A program made the position numbers and the translations under genes. From Bacteroidales bacterium (GTDB lineage: Bacteria > Bacteroidota > Bacteroidia > Bacteroidales > Muribaculaceae), in contig DXXK01000091.1 in assembly GCA_019416425.1 (NCBI GenBank), positions 1-64,000 of the forward strand: DNA of 64,000 nucleotides, given 5' to 3'. The first letter of the stretch is position 1. Each line of letters begins with the position of its first letter. Below are positions 17,493-26,559 of the stretch, piece by piece. Under the pieces are notes generated by a model. That model made no database searches. It was not told where the DNA came from and saw only the letters and a program-made list of their open reading frames with translations.

Positions 17493-18698
17493 TTACTTAC
17501 CGGTGCGGATGTATTCGATGGCGCGGTTCAGCTGCAGGTCGTTGCCACGGCTGAACTCGTCCTCGTTGAACAGAACCTCGATGTTCGGTGTCACTCCGAT
17601 TCCCTCGTAGCACTTGCCGTCCATACGCTTGGTCATAGAGGTGGAAGTTCGCATCCGGAATGCCGGGTTCTCAAGCTCGCCGGCATAGTAGTTGTTGATA
17701 TCGTTGTCCAAGGGGCCATGTCCGCCGTACGAACGCTCGCCGATGACGATACCGTTGGGCATCTCGTCGATAGCCATTGACGACAGCTCGGCCATACTTA
17801 CGGAGTTGATATCGATCAGCGATGCCACAGGCACGGCGGAGACATCGCGCGTCACATCCTTCTCTCCTTCTTCCTGCGGCATCAGGACCATTGGCGACCA
17901 TGGAGTGTAGTCCAGACGGCCCATGCCCACTTTGGTGCGGGTATATCCGAAAGTAAGCGGAGCGTTCAGCAGTGGAGCCGGAATGATGTTGCCGTCGGCC
18001 AAGGTTCCGCCGGGATTGCCGCGCAGGTCGATGATGATGCCACGCAGATCCGGGGTGTCGTTTACCAGATTGAGGTATTGGTCGATTACGTCTGTGATGT
18101 CCTCGTTGCCGATGTTCAGATAGATGTCGAACTCACTGAGACGAAGATAGACGATTGACTCATCGATCAGGCAGGTATACAACACGAATTCCTCGGCAGG
18201 ACGGTCATAGCGCTCCACCATATCAGTAACCCTGCCTGACCGCTCCATGTTCCTGAAGTTGTCGCGGAGCTGCTTCTCGTCGATGACGTCATGGTAATAG
18301 TCGCGGTTCCCGGCCTCGGTCAAGCCTGGCGATATGTTGGCGAACCACGACCCATCTTCCTTCTTTAGGATCAGGTGATAGTGATGGTCGACAAGATTGG
18401 CTGTCAGCTCGGTGAACAGTTCCATGGCCCGGACAGAATCCTGAGCAACTCCGAATTCAAGTCCACTGAATCGGGGAAGGTACTCCTCGTAGACCTTGTC
18501 CCAGTCAGTAGGGTCCACATCCCAGAAGGCGTAGCTGTAATTCATGCCGTTCCAATAGGAATCGAACAGATCGGCCCAATTAATGAATCTGCGCTGGTCG
18601 TTGGGGTTGAACACCCGAGGACCGTCTTCGCGACAGGATGTGAACGCGCCGGACAAAATCAGAGCCACAAGCGATATGTATAGAGACTTTAGTTTCAT
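17493..18698 (-). CDS. S41-type (C-terminal processing peptidase-like) lipoprotein
   Basis: About 401 residues from ATG 18698, which starts a signal peptide with lipobox SGAFTSC. The core strand GIIIDLRGNPGG and the later segment SMAELSSMAIDEMPNGIVIGE are the S41 fold elements; the serine in SMAE is the likely nucleophile. No PDZ domain is apparent between the signal and the core, and the usual FGK lysine motif is replaced by ERSYGGHGP, so catalytic competence is open. It sits in an envelope operon between a small beta-barrel gene and the CsgG-like gene, 11 bases after the former. Confidence 0.8.
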   Translation of the reverse strand: MKLKSLYISLVALILSGAFTSCREDGPRVFNPNDQRRFINWADLFDSYWNGMNYSYAFWDVDPTDWDKVYEEYLPRFSGLEFGVAQDSVRAMELFTELTANLVDHHYHLILKKEDGSWFANISPGLTEAGNRDYYHDVIDEKQLRDNFRNMERSGRVTDMVERYDRPAEEFVLYTCLIDESIVYLRLSEFDIYLNIGNEDITDVIDQYLNLVNDTPDLRGIIIDLRGNPGGTLADGNIIPAPLLNAPLTFGYTRTKVGMGRLDYTPWSPMVLMPQEEGEKDVTRDVSAVPVASLIDINSVSMAELSSMAIDEMPNGIVIGERSYGGHGPLDNDINNYYAGELENPAFRMRTSTSMTKRMDGKCYEGIGVTPNIEVLFNEDEFSRGNDLQLNRAIEYIRTGK

Positions 18699-18709
18699 GA
18701 TGATTGCAG

Positions 18710-19426
18710 TTATTTGTTCGGGAATGTGAACCAACCGCCTATCTGGACGGCCAGGGTGTTGTTGTAGCGCGGCATGCGGTTCTTCATGTAGTCCTTCTGC
18801 ATGTCGGTCAGACCATAGTAATATCTTGCCTCGGCGAAGATGGAGAACTTAGCGTTGAAGGCATAGGAGATTCCGATACCTGCGGCAAGACCGGCGTCGA
18901 ACCGGTTGTCGCGACGCGAGTCGAAGGGAACCGTCTCTTCGAAATCGTATCCACCTTCGACATTGGTCTCGGCGGTATCGAAGCTACGGCTCTGATGTCC
19001 GTAGACCTCGCTGCGCAGCCATGCGCCAACGTAGGCTCCTGCCAGCGCATAGCCGCGCAATCTCCTGCCCCCGAACGAGAACCGGGCGAATACAGGAACA
19101 TCCAGATATAGGTTATGGTAATTATAGTAGATCGGCCAGTAGACCCAGCTGCGGTCAATAGCGTAGCCACGGTAGACCATCGTCGCCTCGGCCTGCAGGC
19201 CGAACCAGTCGCGGAAATCATACCGGACAGGTATGCCGACCGTGTATCCCAATGCCGGGGAATAGTGGCGGTCGTAGGCATAGCCGCTGTCGGTATGCAG
19301 CGAGTTGTAGGTGACGCCAGCCTGCACGCCAACCGACCATTGCGCGTCGGCAGCGGGGACAGCAAGCGCCAGAGCGCAAATTATGGACGCCGTTGTCTTC
19401 ATGATGTTGTTCATAATCTGTGTCAT
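18710..19426 (-). CDS. PorT-like outer-membrane beta-barrel protein
   Basis: Up to 238 residues; the true start may be the internal ATG at 19402 (MKTTASIICALALAVPAADAQ is a clean signal peptide). The mature part alternates aromatic and polar residues, starts with a WSVGVQAGVTYN strand, ends with VQIGGWFTF, and matches the eight-strand 'outer membrane protein beta-barrel' class seen in PorT-type proteins. It is not the secretion-system PorT itself, which is at 37724. Its stop precedes the S41 lipoprotein start by 11 bases. Confidence 0.8.
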   Translation of the reverse strand: MTQIMNNIMKTTASIICALALAVPAADAQWSVGVQAGVTYNSLHTDSGYAYDRHYSPALGYTVGIPVRYDFRDWFGLQAEATMVYRGYAIDRSWVYWPIYYNYHNLYLDVPVFARFSFGGRRLRGYALAGAYVGAWLRSEVYGHQSRSFDTAETNVEGGYDFEETVPFDSRRDNRFDAGLAAGIGISYAFNAKFSIFAEARYYYGLTDMQKDYMKNRMPRYNNTLAVQIGGWFTFPNK

Positions 19427-19429
19427 ATG

Positions 19430-21292
19430 TTAATAAACTCCGGATATTTCTCCGTTGGTGTCGATGCGGATACCGCGCATGCTGCTATCCCTCATTGTGA
19501 CCTTCGTGCCTGATGAGTCATGAAGATAGAATGTAACGGGGGAGGTGACGCCTTCGATCCGGCCCAGTTTCCGGATTTCCTCGTAAACACCTTTCCATTC
19601 GGTTTCCATCTTGTCCCTCAATGCCTTCTCAGTCACGGCGCATCGGTCGGAGTTACCGGAAAGGTACTTGAATCTCGGACTGTTCTCCATCAGCAGCTTA
19701 CGGACATAGCTTGATGCGCTGTTGACCGGACTCGCCACGATGGTGTATTGGTTGCGGACGCATTCAGGTACAGGAAGGGACGGTTTCGCGGTATGCCGGA
19801 GGAAATGTGTGTAGATCATGCCGTCGTTCTTGCCTGCGCCGCCGGTAGCGTAACAGCTTCTGAGGTCGACCACGGTGTACAGACGGAGTCGGAGCGGACG
19901 GTCGCCTTGTTTCCGGGTATTGGAGACAATCCAGTTCCATGTCTGGTCGGTGTTTATGTCCTGTTTGCAGATGCCGGGAATCTCAGTGATCTGACCGTTG
20001 GATAGACGCGCGGTATAGCACGACAGCTTGTTGCTGATCACATAGCACCATTTCAGGAAGTCCTTGCGTCCCTGCGTGAAGGTGACGGGCATCTCCTTGA
20101 CAGGCATGGTGATGGATGTCGAGGATGTATAGTGACCGCCCACGTCCAGGGAGAAGACATTGCCGACACCGAATGACACATTGCCTCCCAGATCCCAGCC
20201 GGATACGGTGGTCTTGGAGCCTTCGTTTGCCTGGTTGGCCGGGGCATAGCCGTCGAGCGCGTAGATTGATACACCGGACTGGTAGTTGTAGAGCCCGGCT
20301 TCGATTCCGAGCTCGCTGAAGGCGAACCCGGCGTACCGGTCCGTATAGATTCCATGCTTGAATTTGTTCACGCCCTTCCATGTGCGGGAGCCGGGGATAA
20401 ACTGGCTGGTGGTCAATTGATAGTAGTCCTTGTCCTGGTCGAAGGAGTAGGCTGCGCGGACCTTCAAGGTCAAGGACTGTGTGAACTCACAGCTGATGGA
20501 CACCTCCTTCTTCTTGCTGAGGGTGAAACTTTTGCTGACCGACCAGGGGATATCCCAATGCATGGGAATCAAAGGAGGCTCCAATACCGTTCCCGACCGT
20601 GTGTCCACGGCGGTGGCGGGGCTGCGCAGCAGGTTGGCCACAGTCTCGTTGACGAACCTGGCGGCACGGTCGGCATACTGACCGTACGTATAATCGGTAG
20701 GCTTGTCCAGATCGGTGTAATCGTCGGTGTAAGTGTTGCCCTCATCGTCCTGATAGGAGTACTGCACGGTCTCGGGATTGTAGATGTCTCCTGAGATATA
20801 TTCCGCACCGTTGACGTTGCATATGTATGCGTCGGCAAGAGGCTGGATCTTGTCGTCCGGCACCTCGTTGAAGACACCGAGCTGCAGGCGAGCCAACAGC
20901 CCCGTGCTCTGCAGGGCAGGTTTGTGGAAGTACAGGATGCCTCCGCGTTCGTAGAAGTCGCTGAGCTTCTCGTACTCCTCCGGATTGCTGATGAAACGGG
21001 CTCATGCGCCTTCGTCCAGGACCACGAGCTCGGTATCCTCGTTCAGGTCCGTGCCCATTTCCTCAAGACGCGTTATGAACAACGAGCCCATGTCATCGAG
21101 CTCGGTGGCGAATATGGCGTTCTTGACGTCCATTGTTGTGGTGACGACATCATCCACGGGGTCCTGGATCACCACAGGATCCTCGTATTCCCGGTCATCG
21201 ACAATGTCAGGATCATTGCTGCACGCGGCCAGCCATGACATGCATGCCATGGCTGCCAAAGTCAGGGGCAGTCTTTCGGTTTTGAATTTCAT
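19430..21292 (-). pseudogene. Beta-rich secreted lipoprotein interrupted by one in-frame TGA (21004-21002)
   Basis: From ATG 21292 a lipoprotein signal (LAACSNDPD) is followed by ~97 codons, then GCA TGA GCC, then the same frame stays open to TAA at 19430 (about 620 codons in all). The text across the stop is continuous (VVLDEGA / ARFISNPEEYEKLSDFYE), and codon use is the same on both sides, so this is one gene. A single TGG-to-TGA change would explain it. The C-terminal ~500 residues hold an amphipathic, serine/threonine- and glycine-rich stretch (GWDLGGNVSFG, GGHYTSSTSITMPVKEMPV) that recalls stem regions of beta-pore-forming toxins such as leukocidins; this is weak. First gene of the envelope operon. 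An internal start at 20896 could still express the C-terminal part, but without a signal peptide. Confidence 0.75.
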
Positions 21293-21468
21293 AGAGTCGT
21301 TATTGCTGTGAAACTTGCTTTCAGGATAGATTCTGCAAAGATATAAGCAATGCACTTTTCAGCAGGAATTTTTTGAGCGATAGTTGTCCGTGAAAGTCCC
21401 GTGGTGTGTCCATGAAAGTGTCAGGAGGTGTCCGCCAAAATCACTAAGGGATATCCGTTAAAATCATC

Positions 21469-21513
21469 GCGCCGACATCAAGCCGTTGAATACATGAGGC
21501 TTGAGGTCGGCGC
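21469..21513 (-). terminator. Hairpin terminator after the TPR/AraC regulator
   Basis: GCGCCGACATCAAGCC (21469-21484) and GGCTTGAGGTCGGCGC (21498-21513) form a 16-base stem with one mismatch and a 13-base loop, 26 bases after the stop at 21539. The following T run is weak. Confidence 0.65.
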
Positions 21514-21538
21514 GTATGCCGATGGATAGGCAATCCCG

Positions 21539-23335
21539 TTAATTTGCCTTGAAGTCGGTGGGGCTCATTCCGAATTTCTTCCGGAACTGCTCGTAGAAGG
21601 AACTCGAGGACATGGCGGCTTCGGTTGCGATGGCCTTAAGGCTCCATTGCGGATTATCGCGCATCAGGCGCACCGCATGCTCCAGACGGCAGTTGTTGAT
21701 GTACTGCGTGAAGGAGCAGCCTGCGTAATCCTTGAAGATCTGGGCGAATTTGTTGGAGGGAATCCTGAACTGTTCAACGAGCTGCTTTTTGGAGAGGTCC
21801 GGGTTTAGGAACAGGCGTTGGCTCAGGATCTCGTGATTCATCCGCTGGAACAGGATTCTGTCGAAATCGTTGGGAGTATCGGTATCGTTCCCGGCCTCTG
21901 CAGTCCCGTTGGGAGTCTCCTGCACAACGGATGCTTCACTCACGCTCGTTTTGGCTTGGAGTTGCCGGCGCAATGCAATCAGTTCGCTTTCCTGCTCGTA
22001 CAGCTTGTCCTTGTAACCAATCAATTCGTCGATGGTATTGACCATCGACTGGTTCTTGTTGCGTATGGCCCGGTTGTAGAGGAGCATGCGGATCATGAGG
22101 ATGATACCGGCAAGCAGGAGTATCACACCGGCTGCGATGATGATGTTCTGGATTACGATGGATGCGGACTGACGCTCGATTTCCAGCGCCTGCTCGTCGG
22201 TCTTATGGATTTCGGCGAGTTCCAGAGCCCTAAGGTTGCGGTCGCGGTTGCGCAGTGAGTCGTTCAGGGTCTGGATGGTATGCATCACGCGGTTGGCTGA
22301 ATGCAGATCGCCCAGCTTCTCGTATACCGCCAGTTCAGATTCCAGATGATTCTGAATGTAGCTGTAACTGACGGTATCGGTGTTGGCCTGCCAGTATTTC
22401 TTTTCCTCCTGCAGGGCCTGCAATGCCTCGCGGTATTCACCGACCTGGTACAGATATGGGATGGTCAGCTGTCCGGCGTCGGGCGTCTTGGCGTAGTCGG
22501 TCGCAAGCAACTGTTTGTATTGCTCGCGGGCTGTCTCCTTATTGCCCATGATGGCATGCAGGACTGCCGCCATGCCGTAGCCGCTGGCACGGCGCATGTC
22601 CACAAGGCTTTCGGGAATGTCCGGTTTGGTCTCCAGTCGTTTCACGGCGTCGTTGTATCGGGGCATCAGCGCTATGGCTTCGTCGTACCGACCCTCGTTG
22701 CGCAACGAGCCGATCAGGATGGCGAGGCTGTACGTATAGTTGTCGGCTGTTTCCCACGTGGGGTCTTTCCTTGATTCCCCGTCCAGGATGTCGACCGACT
22801 GGCGGTAATAACGGAATCCTTCGTCCTGACGGCCCAGAATCAACAGATTGCGGCCCAGGTCGAAGCTCAGGCCGGCTTCGGAGCCCTTGATCATGCTGTC
22901 CTGAGCCAGCTTGATTCCTTCTGTGCAGAACTTGATGCTTTGAGGATAATCGCCGTTGAGGTAGTATTGGTCGGCGATTATTTCGAGCAGCCGCACAAAG
23001 TTACGGGTATTCCTGCGTGCCGATGGTGATTTATATGCTTTCAGTGCGTATTCCAGCGACTTGATGTTGTCGGATAAACCGTTATGATATACGATTGCCC
23101 GCAGCCGGTTGATGTCGAAGTCCGACATGCGGTCCAGCTGTTCGGCCGAGTCGAGGATAGCCAGCGCTCTGTCCGGTTTGTCAATCGACAGCTCGCAGAC
23201 ATATGCAGCGCTGTAGACGTTGTCATCCGTCTGCGGCTGCTCCACCTTGTCCCTGCAGCCGGACAGCCCGGCTGTCGTTGCAAGCGCCAGTCCGAACACT
23301 GATAAGAGATATAGGCATTTCTGTATGATATACAT
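21539..23335 (-). CDS. TPR-containing membrane protein with C-terminal AraC-type DNA-binding domain
   Basis: 598 residues: lipoprotein-like signal (LSGC at ~25-28), TPR-like helices (~40-370), one membrane helix (VIQNIIIAAGVILLLAGIIL, ~395-415), a coiled segment and a C-terminal AraC/XylS helix-turn-helix pair ending GMSPTDFKAN. It would be a one-component regulator that senses something outside the membrane and binds DNA inside. The lipobox and the internal helix conflict; the first hydrophobic stretch may be an uncleaved anchor. It lies upstream of, and in line with, the envelope operon 16028-21292 but has its own terminator. Target genes unknown. Confidence 0.8.
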   Translation of the reverse strand: MYIIQKCLYLLSVFGLALATTAGLSGCRDKVEQPQTDDNVYSAAYVCELSIDKPDRALAILDSAEQLDRMSDFDINRLRAIVYHNGLSDNIKSLEYALKAYKSPSARRNTRNFVRLLEIIADQYYLNGDYPQSIKFCTEGIKLAQDSMIKGSEAGLSFDLGRNLLILGRQDEGFRYYRQSVDILDGESRKDPTWETADNYTYSLAILIGSLRNEGRYDEAIALMPRYNDAVKRLETKPDIPESLVDMRRASGYGMAAVLHAIMGNKETAREQYKQLLATDYAKTPDAGQLTIPYLYQVGEYREALQALQEEKKYWQANTDTVSYSYIQNHLESELAVYEKLGDLHSANRVMHTIQTLNDSLRNRDRNLRALELAEIHKTDEQALEIERQSASIVIQNIIIAAGVILLLAGIILMIRMLLYNRAIRNKNQSMVNTIDELIGYKDKLYEQESELIALRRQLQAKTSVSEASVVQETPNGTAEAGNDTDTPNDFDRILFQRMNHEILSQRLFLNPDLSKKQLVEQFRIPSNKFAQIFKDYAGCSFTQYINNCRLEHAVRLMRDNPQWSLKAIATEAAMSSSSFYEQFRKKFGMSPTDFKAN

Positions 23336-23399
23336 GGTTTGTCGTTATGATGTCGATGAGACAATCGCAGACATAAATAAAACGCCAAAATCGACAGAT

Positions 23400-23960
23400 T
23401 TATGATTTCAGAGGTTTCTGTACCGTTTTGGCGAGGTGGCGGCGGACGGTGCGGATGGCGCAGAGAAGACCGGGGGAGAGTGTGCCGCGTGTCATAAGAT
23501 CCATCTCGAGACGAAGCTCCTCCAGGAGCTCAGGGTAATGGCGGCACATCCGGAATGCCTGTTTCAGACTCAAGGCCCGGATGGCGTAGGGAGCGGTAGA
23601 GTTGGTTTTCGAAAGACAGAAGTCCAGATAATCGGTCCGGATTTCCTCCTTAGGGATGACAAGATGTTCCAGAAGCGTCAGTATAAGGCGCTGCTTGCCT
23701 ACGTGCTCGGTCTTGAGCAACATGTCTATGAGAGTGTGGCGCCTGGTTTCGAGCCAAATGATATCCTGGGTCCGGAAGTGCGTGAAAACCCAGAGGGCAT
23801 TGTATGCGATCCTGTCATCCTTATGGCAAGCCAGGGTGAACAACAGTTCCTTGGCTTGGTCGTTTTCGGAGCCTCTGCATTCCAGGCATAACGCCCGGAT
23901 GTCTCCGAGCCTCATTCTTCCATTAAATCTTTCGATTTCCATAGCGGTATCTAAAAGCAA
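23400..23960 (-). CDS. HEAT-repeat-like conserved protein
   Basis: 186 residues, nearly all helical, no signal peptide. Pairs of helices (KELLFTLACHKDDRIAYNAL; ALSLKQAFRMCRHYPELLEEL) suggest a small HEAT/ARM-like scaffold in the cytoplasm. I recognise no catalytic motif. A later start at 23942 (MEIERF) is possible. It is the last gene of the run that begins at 26464, with only 12 bases after the upstream stop. Confidence 0.7.
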   Translation of the reverse strand: MLLDTAMEIERFNGRMRLGDIRALCLECRGSENDQAKELLFTLACHKDDRIAYNALWVFTHFRTQDIIWLETRRHTLIDMLLKTEHVGKQRLILTLLEHLVIPKEEIRTDYLDFCLSKTNSTAPYAIRALSLKQAFRMCRHYPELLEELRLEMDLMTRGTLSPGLLCAIRTVRRHLAKTVQKPLKS

Positions 23961-23972
23961 TCTGTCAGGATG

Positions 23973-24467
23973 TCAGAACCGCAGGTAGCAGGCTACGGGG
24001 TCGAACCGCACAGAGAATGGAGCCGAGCGGCGCGAGGGTGCGCTCTTCTCGTAGTGGAAGGAACGCTGGGTGTCCCATGAGCGGACATCGGTCTTGCGGG
24101 TCTCGTTGGGCGGGATATTGCAGCTTAGCCTCAGGAACAGCTTGTGCAGCTGGCGTCCGTCGGGTGTAAGGTACTCGATATACAACGACACTCCGGTCAA
24201 GGTGCGGTTAGTATTGTTGGTGATGAAGAACGATTCTGTCGAGGAGTTCCCCGGTTTGTCGAAACCTGAGAATATTATCTGGTCCAGAGTATAGCCGTTG
24301 TTGCAGTCCTGGCATTGCGATGATACCATGAAAGAGCCCCGGACCATACCGGAGTTGGATTCTTTCCTGTCGGTCTTGTCTTCGGTGAGCTTCAGAGATA
24401 CCTTGCGTGCCGACGCTCCGCCGCACAGCAGCAAAACGGCCATAAATATTGTAATGATTCTACGCAT
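23973..24467 (-). CDS. Secreted protein of unknown function
   Basis: 164 residues with a signal peptide (~1-20, ending SARK). One C-x-x-C pair (SSQCQDCNNGY, ~52-55) and a later cysteine-containing strand region (RLSCNIPPNETRKTDVRSWD) that resembles a beta-sandwich. I recognise no family. It is 3 bases from the downstream-oriented stop of the preceding gene, so clearly co-transcribed. Confidence 0.7.
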   Translation of the reverse strand: MRRIITIFMAVLLLCGGASARKVSLKLTEDKTDRKESNSGMVRGSFMVSSQCQDCNNGYTLDQIIFSGFDKPGNSSTESFFITNNTNRTLTGVSLYIEYLTPDGRQLHKLFLRLSCNIPPNETRKTDVRSWDTQRSFHYEKSAPSRRSAPFSVRFDPVACYLRF

Positions 24468-24470
24468 ATG

Positions 24471-25025
24471 TTACAGATAGACAGGTTCCAGGGATTTGCT
24501 TCCGTATGGCACCGGGTACACACGCACCATACCCTTGGGAATCTCCACATCGTTGATTTTGAATCGGAACATGCGCCAGAAACGCGGCAGCAGGTAGAAG
24601 CTGCCGATATTCAGCGATAGTTTACGTGTCGTGAAGGTCAGCGAGGCCTCGTTGTCGGCGAGTCTTGCCCTGCATTTGCCGGGGTCGGTCAGGACTCCTC
24701 CGACCTTCTTGCGCGATATGGCAAGCTCATAGGTTCCCGGGTCGGCGGTAGGCTTTGCCGAACCTAAGATCATACCCGGTATCAGTCGGCAGTCTGCACT
24801 CTCCACGACCACCATGTCGTAACGGTTGTCGGCAGCATGACGTTGGATCAGAACGCGAGTCTGGTCATCCGGGAATTCCCAGATGCCTTCGATGCGGTGC
24901 AGTGTCGTGGTGTCGCAATACGTGCGGGCCTGGCCCTCGTCGCAGATGTCGGCTGCGGACACCGCCAACGGCGTCAACAGCGCAACCGTCAAGGTCAATA
25001 TCACCCGTAATCTCGTTTTCTTCAT
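24471..25025 (-). CDS. Secreted protein of unknown function
   Basis: About 184 residues from ATG 25025, which overlaps the TGA of the DUF3078 gene by 4 bases; an upstream start at 25088 would sit inside that gene and is less likely. Signal peptide MKKTRLRVILTLTVALLTPL and following, ending VSAA. Two early cysteines (DICDEGQARTYC) and a lipocalin-like order (IEGIWEF first strand, then about eight strands). Function unknown; the IEGIWEF start suggests a small-ligand beta-barrel, which is inference. Confidence 0.7.
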   Translation of the reverse strand: MKKTRLRVILTLTVALLTPLAVSAADICDEGQARTYCDTTTLHRIEGIWEFPDDQTRVLIQRHAADNRYDMVVVESADCRLIPGMILGSAKPTADPGTYELAISRKKVGGVLTDPGKCRARLADNEASLTFTTRKLSLNIGSFYLLPRFWRMFRFKINDVEIPKGMVRVYPVPYGSKSLEPVYL

Positions 25026-26464
25026 TTGGTGGAGAAAGTGTAGGACAGGCCGACGCTCAGGATCTCCTTGAGCATCCATTTCTTCCACTTCGGGTCAATC
25101 TTCGAATCGGAAGCGGTATCGTAACGGAAGTAGAAGTAAAGCTGTGTCGAGAAATACTTGCTGAACTGGAAGTTCAGCGTGTTTTCCCAGTCTCCGTTGA
25201 AGTTCTTGTAATCAGTAAACAGGAACAGACGGCTCTTGTAGGAGATGTTGCTGCGGAAAGCCACAAGGAAGTTCAACTCGGCATTGCTACCATACTCGTG
25301 CAGGAAATCCTGACCTTCCTTCATTCCGAGCGACGCACGGTCGATTTTATCGTCAAGACACATCTTCAGGTTGTAGGACAGCGGAGCGATTGATGCCGAG
25401 AAAGACAGTTTCTTGTTGGGCTTCTCGTAGTTGTATGTCATACCGAGGCCTACGTTGACCGTACCGGGTGACAGGAGACCGGCCTTGAGGTCCTGGGAGT
25501 TGGCCGGGTAGCTGTTCAGGAACTGGGTCTTGAACAATCCGTTGATGGAGTAATACCAACGGTTGGCGGCCTTGTAACCGAACTTGGCGTTGTACTGGAA
25601 CAGCTCCTGCGAGACGGAGTACTTGTGGTACTGGTCTTCGTTTGTGGATGTGATGGCCAGCTTATAGTTCAACGTGCTCTGGAACATGACGCGGGGATGA
25701 TAGACCGAGTTCAGCTGGACATCCCATAGGAAATTTCCGAAGAAGGCCAGGTAATCGTTGCCACCCTGATACCAGTTGTGTGAGATATAGGCTTGTGACA
25801 GTTGTAGCGAGAGGTTCAGCGTATGCAGCCAGTTTATCTGCTTGAGTTCACCCTTGGGATCGATTCTCACCTCGTCCATGTCGACCTCCGGCAGGTTGAG
25901 GTTGCGGATGTAGGCCATGAATGAATGGTCCTCCTCCGGAAGCGTCGGGGGCACAGGCAGGTCCCACTCCGCATATTGTATGTAGTTGGGGTACTTGACC
26001 ATGACCCGGTACATGAAATCATCGGCCACGCTACGCTCGCGGATAGCTTCGTGCAGCCATACAGGGATGTTCAAGCCCCATGGGTCGTCGTAATCTATTC
26101 TCTTGTTCTGAGCATGGCGGACCATGCTGGTCGAATCATTGAATGAAGGAATCAGGTCGTCGAAGTTCACGATTTCGGAGTCTTCGACTATTTCCTGAGC
26201 GGACTCCGGCACGGTATCGATTACCTGTACGCCCATTGCGCGGAGGCGATCGTTCAGCTCCGCCTGTCGCTGAACGCGGATGGAATCCTCGGCCGCACGC
26301 CATACCGACTGTGTGGCATGCAGGGTGGTGTCGGGCAGCCACTGCCGCGACAGACTGTGGTAGCCGGAGAAAACCCAAGGCAAAGCCATCTTGCTGACCT
26401 GAGCGGATGTCAGGCCGGTTACGGCGCAGAGCGCCAGCAGGGTTATAATAGATGTCCTGTTCAT
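25022..26464 (-). CDS. DUF3078 outer-membrane protein
   Basis: About 480 residues. Signal peptide from ATG 26464 (ends TSAQ). A polar N-terminal region (~20-220) is followed by a beta-barrel-like region beginning LHTLNLSLQLSQAYISHNWYQGG, the hallmark of DUF3078, and ending with GLSYTFSTK, a typical outer-membrane C-terminal strand. Many Bacteroidota genomes have this protein; its role is not known to me beyond the outer membrane. It heads a four-gene run and its stop overlaps the next start by 4 bases. The CtpA-type protease gene ends 95 bases upstream. Confidence 0.85.
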   Translation of the reverse strand: MNRTSIITLLALCAVTGLTSAQVSKMALPWVFSGYHSLSRQWLPDTTLHATQSVWRAAEDSIRVQRQAELNDRLRAMGVQVIDTVPESAQEIVEDSEIVNFDDLIPSFNDSTSMVRHAQNKRIDYDDPWGLNIPVWLHEAIRERSVADDFMYRVMVKYPNYIQYAEWDLPVPPTLPEEDHSFMAYIRNLNLPEVDMDEVRIDPKGELKQINWLHTLNLSLQLSQAYISHNWYQGGNDYLAFFGNFLWDVQLNSVYHPRVMFQSTLNYKLAITSTNEDQYHKYSVSQELFQYNAKFGYKAANRWYYSINGLFKTQFLNSYPANSQDLKAGLLSPGTVNVGLGMTYNYEKPNKKLSFSASIAPLSYNLKMCLDDKIDRASLGMKEGQDFLHEYGSNAELNFLVAFRSNISYKSRLFLFTDYKNFNGDWENTLNFQFSKYFSTQLYFYFRYDTASDSKIDPKWKKWMLKEILSVGLSYTFSTK

Positions 26465-26559
26465 TGTCAACGTTCTGTGTGGCAACTTAATGCCTGATAT
26501 GGTTTTAGTTGTTACAGCTGTTAAAGTAATTTAAGGAGCGGGGGAGTGTAGACGTAAGC

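Noticed and set aside
21002..21004. TGA as a selenocysteine or recoded codon
   Set aside because: No SECIS-like element, no redox motif around it, and a simple TGG change fits the text.
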